64,000 bases of DNA, from assembly GCF_051020985.1 (NCBI RefSeq), contig NC_135003.1, positions 9,727,501-9,791,500 of the forward strand. The letters run 5' to 3'. The translations under genes and the position numbers were made by a program. Origin of the DNA: Nomia melanderi. Taxonomy: Eukaryota; Arthropoda; Insecta; Hymenoptera; Halictidae. Position 1 is the stretch's first letter; each line of letters starts with the position of its first letter. Under the pieces are notes generated by a model. That model did no database searches. It had not been told where the DNA came from and saw nothing but the letters and a program-made list of their open reading frames with translations. Positions 60,841-64,000 of this stretch are shown here, piece by piece.

Positions 60841-63521
60841 CTGCAAACAATATCATACAAAAATATTTCAATCGACAATTATGTTGGAGAAATATTTAAA
60901 ATATTGCAATCTTACCTGCAACAATATTGTACACAACGCGAGTAAGAAAATATGGAGGAGAATCGATCTAGTACGATTTATTACAACATGCTGACAACCT
61001 CTTGCATACATTGTTGTACATACACCTTTATTGTCACTTAAATTTGTAAGTGACGATACAGTGTCACAACAAGACCAAGGAATCGCATCCAGACCTCGAT
61101 AATCCCCAGGTCCGTTTATTCCACAACAACGTAACTAACGAACAAAGAATGAAAAATATTTAATATTAATGAAATAAATTGTTCTAAATTAAAAAGAAGA
61201 ATTCGTAATATTTCCAGAAGTGATATATATTTCAAATCTTGTTGCATTTGAATTCTAAGAAGTTCTAAATTTCTTTCAGGTTGTTAACAAGATGCTCGTT
61301 CATATAAATTATTACAATTTTTTTACTTCGACTTTATTTAACAGTTTTTTGAAATTATAATAATTCAATAATTATAAAAAACTGAATAACTAACTTTTAA
61401 GATAATTTATACATTTTATATTCACCTTGGAATGCATACGATCCCAGAGCGATTTATCATCGGAAATAGAAAGTTCAAATACTTTTTCAAGGTGCGCGCT
61501 TGGTAACATGTCCACTTGCTCGTGCCTGACAAGCGCCCAAATTCCAGCGCTTGTATTAACAACCGTGACGCCTAATAATGCTAAAGAAAACTGAATTGCA
61601 AAATTAAAGATACTTTCTTTATCGCAACTGAATAAGGTAGGAAACTGGACAGCAATTATGAATAAGCGTGAAATCAATTCAAAAATTAAATTAGAATAAT
61701 TATTTAAATTAATTAAAAATTAAATTAAGGACCTAAAAATTGTGACGCTAATTTATCATTTTCCCTTAATACATATATCATTTAAACACTTAATCCCATA
61801 ATCCTTAATACTAGACATAATTTTTGTTGTTAGTCACTGGTGATCGACACGATCTGAACGGAAATATTGCTATTGGGTACTGGCGGTCAACATGGCCAGA
61901 ACAAAAATAATATCGACCGTCACCAGTGACCGATGTAGTCTCGAGAATACTGTTCCTTAACCCAGACCTGAATAAAAGTAATGTCACCGATCGTCGGTGA
62001 CCAGTGGAGGCATAAAAGTATTATTGCTACCTAACTGAGTTATCAATGGGCATATAATATACAAACATAATTTATAATAGGAATGTAGACAATTTTCTTA
62101 CAATTATGACTTGTCCCCTGTTGGAAAAGTCTAAAAATTGCCAAGCGCACCATGCAATTAGACCTGCTACCAGACCCATCACTAATAAAATAATCGATGA
62201 GCCGCAAACATTGTTGGGAGTGAGGGGTGCATATTCATATAACTGATATATGAAATAACCGGCACAAACGGCCTCTATAATACCGCATACCTGTGAAAAT
62301 GTAGAAGAAAATTTTATGTCATATTTTCAATAATAATGTACACTTTATCGATAACGCGCGATATAAGTCTGATAAGCAACGATTAGTTACCTATTTATCT
62401 AATCTGTACATTGTTTGGTCTGAACGAAGCTAAAGATTTCGAAAAGTAGTATAGCAACGGATATCGAAAGACTTTTCTATTTCCCTATTAGCGTTTGGAT
62501 TAATAACTTATCAAAATTAAATTTTACGAACCGCTCGTTGTATTTGCTTTGTTACTTTAGCATATTTTTAATAATATTTTTTTCTCGTGAATATGATTGA
62601 ATAATAGGCAACTTTTGTAACTTCATCATTATGATGAATGCATTTATTCATATATAGTATTGATATCATAAAAAGAGATATAACTTACTGATATCGTGAT
62701 ATATTTTAATGTTCGTTCGACAGCAATATAAAAGATAAACGATAAGGGACTTATTTACGCAAGCAGAAATTTTACCTTACTGTTACTGTAATCATTTATG
62801 TAAACCATGGCATCAATAATAATAAAAAATAAATTCATTGTTTTAATTAGATTAGATATATGTATAACAGATTTATTTTTCCATTAAGTAATTTATTACA
62901 TAAAAGAGATAATTAAACATTTAGCTCTATTATTCAATTATTATTAAATATTTTATTATTTATTACATTCCTCTATATTATACATGCACAAAGTTCCTAT
63001 TCTTTTTCCAGCCTCCGTCGCGTAAGTACTTGAAATAGTAAAGTTAATTCACCCATAAAAACGAATTAAATAATTTCCTTAAGATTAAAACATTACCAAA
63101 TTAACGGAATACGAAATTGCTTTAAGATGGGAATCAAACCAAAATTAAAATTAGCGGTGCAAAAGAGAGGTAGGCAGAGAAATTCAAAAACCGGAACATC
63201 ACAATTACTAAAAGAACAACGCTGCAACATCACAGTAGATTGGCGGGCGTCCAATTTCGTGACGAATCGGAAACTGGTCAGCGACTGGTGTACTCTTAAT
63301 AATAGAACAACGTCAAAGACCCGAGCCGAAAAAGAGTATAATTCTTTCGTTAATTTTGTTGACCAAGATACGATTAATTTTCATAGCTATGGAATAGATA
63401 ACTTGCCGTGCATCTGCTCATAAACACACAATGGTACCGTGCACATGAAATATACACTTACTCCGACAACAATAGCACCACCGATGAGTAAATACCGTAA
63501 ACAGACGAGCGTTCGTGCCAT
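60649..63521 (-). CDS. Tetraspanin 2, divergent, long C-terminal tail, complete
   Basis: Minus-strand joined exons: 63521-63462, 62290-62102, 61590-61426, 61134-60916, 60840-60649. The product is 274 residues with all introns in phase 0. Four membrane spans are visible: TM1 across LRYLLIGGAIVVG and VCGIIEAVCAGYF; TM2 SSIILLVMGLVAGLIAWCAW; TM3 FSLALLGVTVVNTSAGIWALV; TM4 across LLHIFLLALCTILLQ and VCFIVCMTCYAKAC. The large loop has LRCCGINGPGDY, IPWSCC, a single C and RGC, six cysteines as in tetraspanins. The GCCGA motif after TM2 is absent (AWCAWQFLDFSN instead), and the cytoplasmic tail is about 48 residues, far longer than usual. The exon layout and orientation match its neighbour, so this is probably an old tandem duplicate. 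The partner proteins cannot be told from sequence. Confidence 0.88.
60916..61134 (-). CDS. Tetraspanin 2, coding exon 4 (large loop)
   Basis: Acceptor ACGTTAG; donor GTAAGA. The 73 codons contain CCGINGPGDY, PWSCC and RGC, with NLS and NRT glycosylation sequons, followed by the start of TM4. Confidence 0.9.
61426..61590 (-). CDS. Tetraspanin 2, coding exon 3
   Basis: Acceptor TTGCAATTCAG; donor GTGAAT. The 55 codons encode TM3 and the first part of the large loop (VRHEQVDMLPSAHLEKVFEL). Upstream AG dinucleotides keep an open frame for some distance, so a longer form is possible. The chosen site fits the paralogue's exon start. Confidence 0.85.
61833..62008. repeat. Cluster of GTCAC(C/T)GGTGA-type palindromes
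   Basis: Within intron 2 of tetraspanin 2. It contains GTCACTGGTGATCG (61833), its inverse CACCAGTGACC (61921) and a perfect 8+3+8 palindrome GTCACCGATCGTCGGTGAC (61984-62002), followed by CAGTGG. It may be a hairpin-type transposon relic; TTAATACTAGAC just upstream recalls family B ends. Confidence 0.6.
62102..62290 (-). CDS. Tetraspanin 2, coding exon 2
   Basis: Acceptor TTTTCACAG; donor GTAAGA. The exon is 63 codons, exactly the length of exon 2 of tetraspanin 1, and starts with the same VCGI. It covers TM1 to the end of TM2 (QLYEYAPLTPNNVCGSS, then the TM2 span). Confidence 0.9.
63462..63521 (-). CDS. Tetraspanin 2, first coding exon
   Basis: Encodes MARTLVCLRYLLIGGAIVVG; donor GTAAGT follows. 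It has the usual tetraspanin length and phase (20 codons, phase 0), and the start is the first ATG giving this N-terminus. Confidence 0.85.
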
Positions 63522-64000
63522 CACAAATTTATGAACAAAATAGTAAATCACTTGAACAGCATGTGCAGAGGTGCAGTTTACGTAAACGAAAGAAAAGCGT
63601 GAAATGTCACGATTAAGTAGCCGTCTCCACGGTGACCAGATGCAAACCTCAGAGCCGAGTCGTCATTCCTCCTCGTACTGACAATGAACTACAAAATGCA
63701 GCTGTCTGTTTCTTATTTCCCCAATCGATGAATCTTTTTCGCTTTTGCATTAAATCCTTGGCAACCATTTTACACCAAGATACTATATTTCTTTCTCTTT
63801 TTATTACGTCTATTCAATCTTTTGCTTTGCGTCAATTACACTCGTCGATTGTGCTGCTACACTTGTAGAATCATCAGGGATCAGTTCGAAAATATAGACT
63901 TAGCGTCGAAAGCAATAGTGCCTAAAGAGCAGGTGCTGTTGCCTAATAAATCATATGTTTCGTATAGAATCAATAATTTTACTATTGTTGCGAATGCTTT
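63522..64000 (-). other. Upstream region of tetraspanin 2
   Basis: It should contain the promoter and 5' UTR. No TATA box or other site can be assigned with confidence. Confidence 0.4.

Noticed and set aside
63127..63423. 98-codon plus-strand frame in the first intron of tetraspanin 2
   Set aside because: Lysine/asparagine-rich, no motif, isolated. It is possibly chance in AT-rich DNA, though transcript data could change this.
1..64000. tRNA, rRNA, CRISPR arrays or bacterial-type operons
   Set aside because: None seen. No cloverleaf or regular direct-repeat/spacer structure was recognised. MicroRNA hairpins cannot be excluded without folding.

Overview
This is a eukaryotic window, almost certainly from an insect. 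Genes are split into short exons with consensus GT-AG introns. There are long AT-rich introns and intergenic stretches with CpG-rich islands, abundant simple repeats, and several small TTAA-flanked inverted-repeat elements. The CpG-rich composition and the piggyBac-like MITEs fit a hymenopteran, perhaps a bee, but that is inference; no search could be run.

Three protein-coding loci are supported. (1) A plus-strand gene occupies most of positions 1-47,000. Eleven visible coding exons (7168-43199) join in frame into 925 residues plus a stop. The N-terminal half is coiled coil. A block read from 35409-36811 matches the signature region of the NCKAP5/NCKAP5L (Nck-associated protein 5; Cep169) family. 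The coding start is not visible. The first intron is 24 kb. (2) A minus-strand tetraspanin has coding exons 2-5 at 48447-49683 and two alternative first coding exons, at 56939-57001 and 58984-59043. (3) A second, divergent minus-strand tetraspanin (60649-63521, 274 residues) lies just upstream in the same orientation. The two tetraspanins have the same number of coding exons, all in phase 0, and both second exons are 189 bp, so they are tandem paralogues. The NCKAP5-like gene and the first tetraspanin are convergent.

Layout: 1-900 holds a CpG-rich stretch, a CT microsatellite and an eight-copy 34-bp minisatellite, possibly a 5' exon. 900-7167 is intron or upstream sequence with a piggyBac-like MITE and two local tandem duplications. 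7168-43199 is the NCKAP5-like coding region with its introns. 43200-about 47200 is its presumed long 3' UTR and downstream sequence, with three Pumilio-type UGUAAAUA sites. 47200-48446 is the convergent intergenic region and tetraspanin 3' UTR. 48447-59043 is tetraspanin 1. 59044-60648 is the gap between tetraspanins. 60649-63521 is tetraspanin 2. 63522-64000 is its upstream region.

No new enzymatic, defence or mobile system was found. The most distinctive material is a set of short TTAA-bounded, non-coding inverted-repeat elements in at least four families, including one nested insertion. The alternative first exons of tetraspanin 1, which swap half of its first membrane span, are also notable. 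Exon boundaries were read by eye from splice motifs and checked for frame continuity. UTRs and promoters are not resolved.
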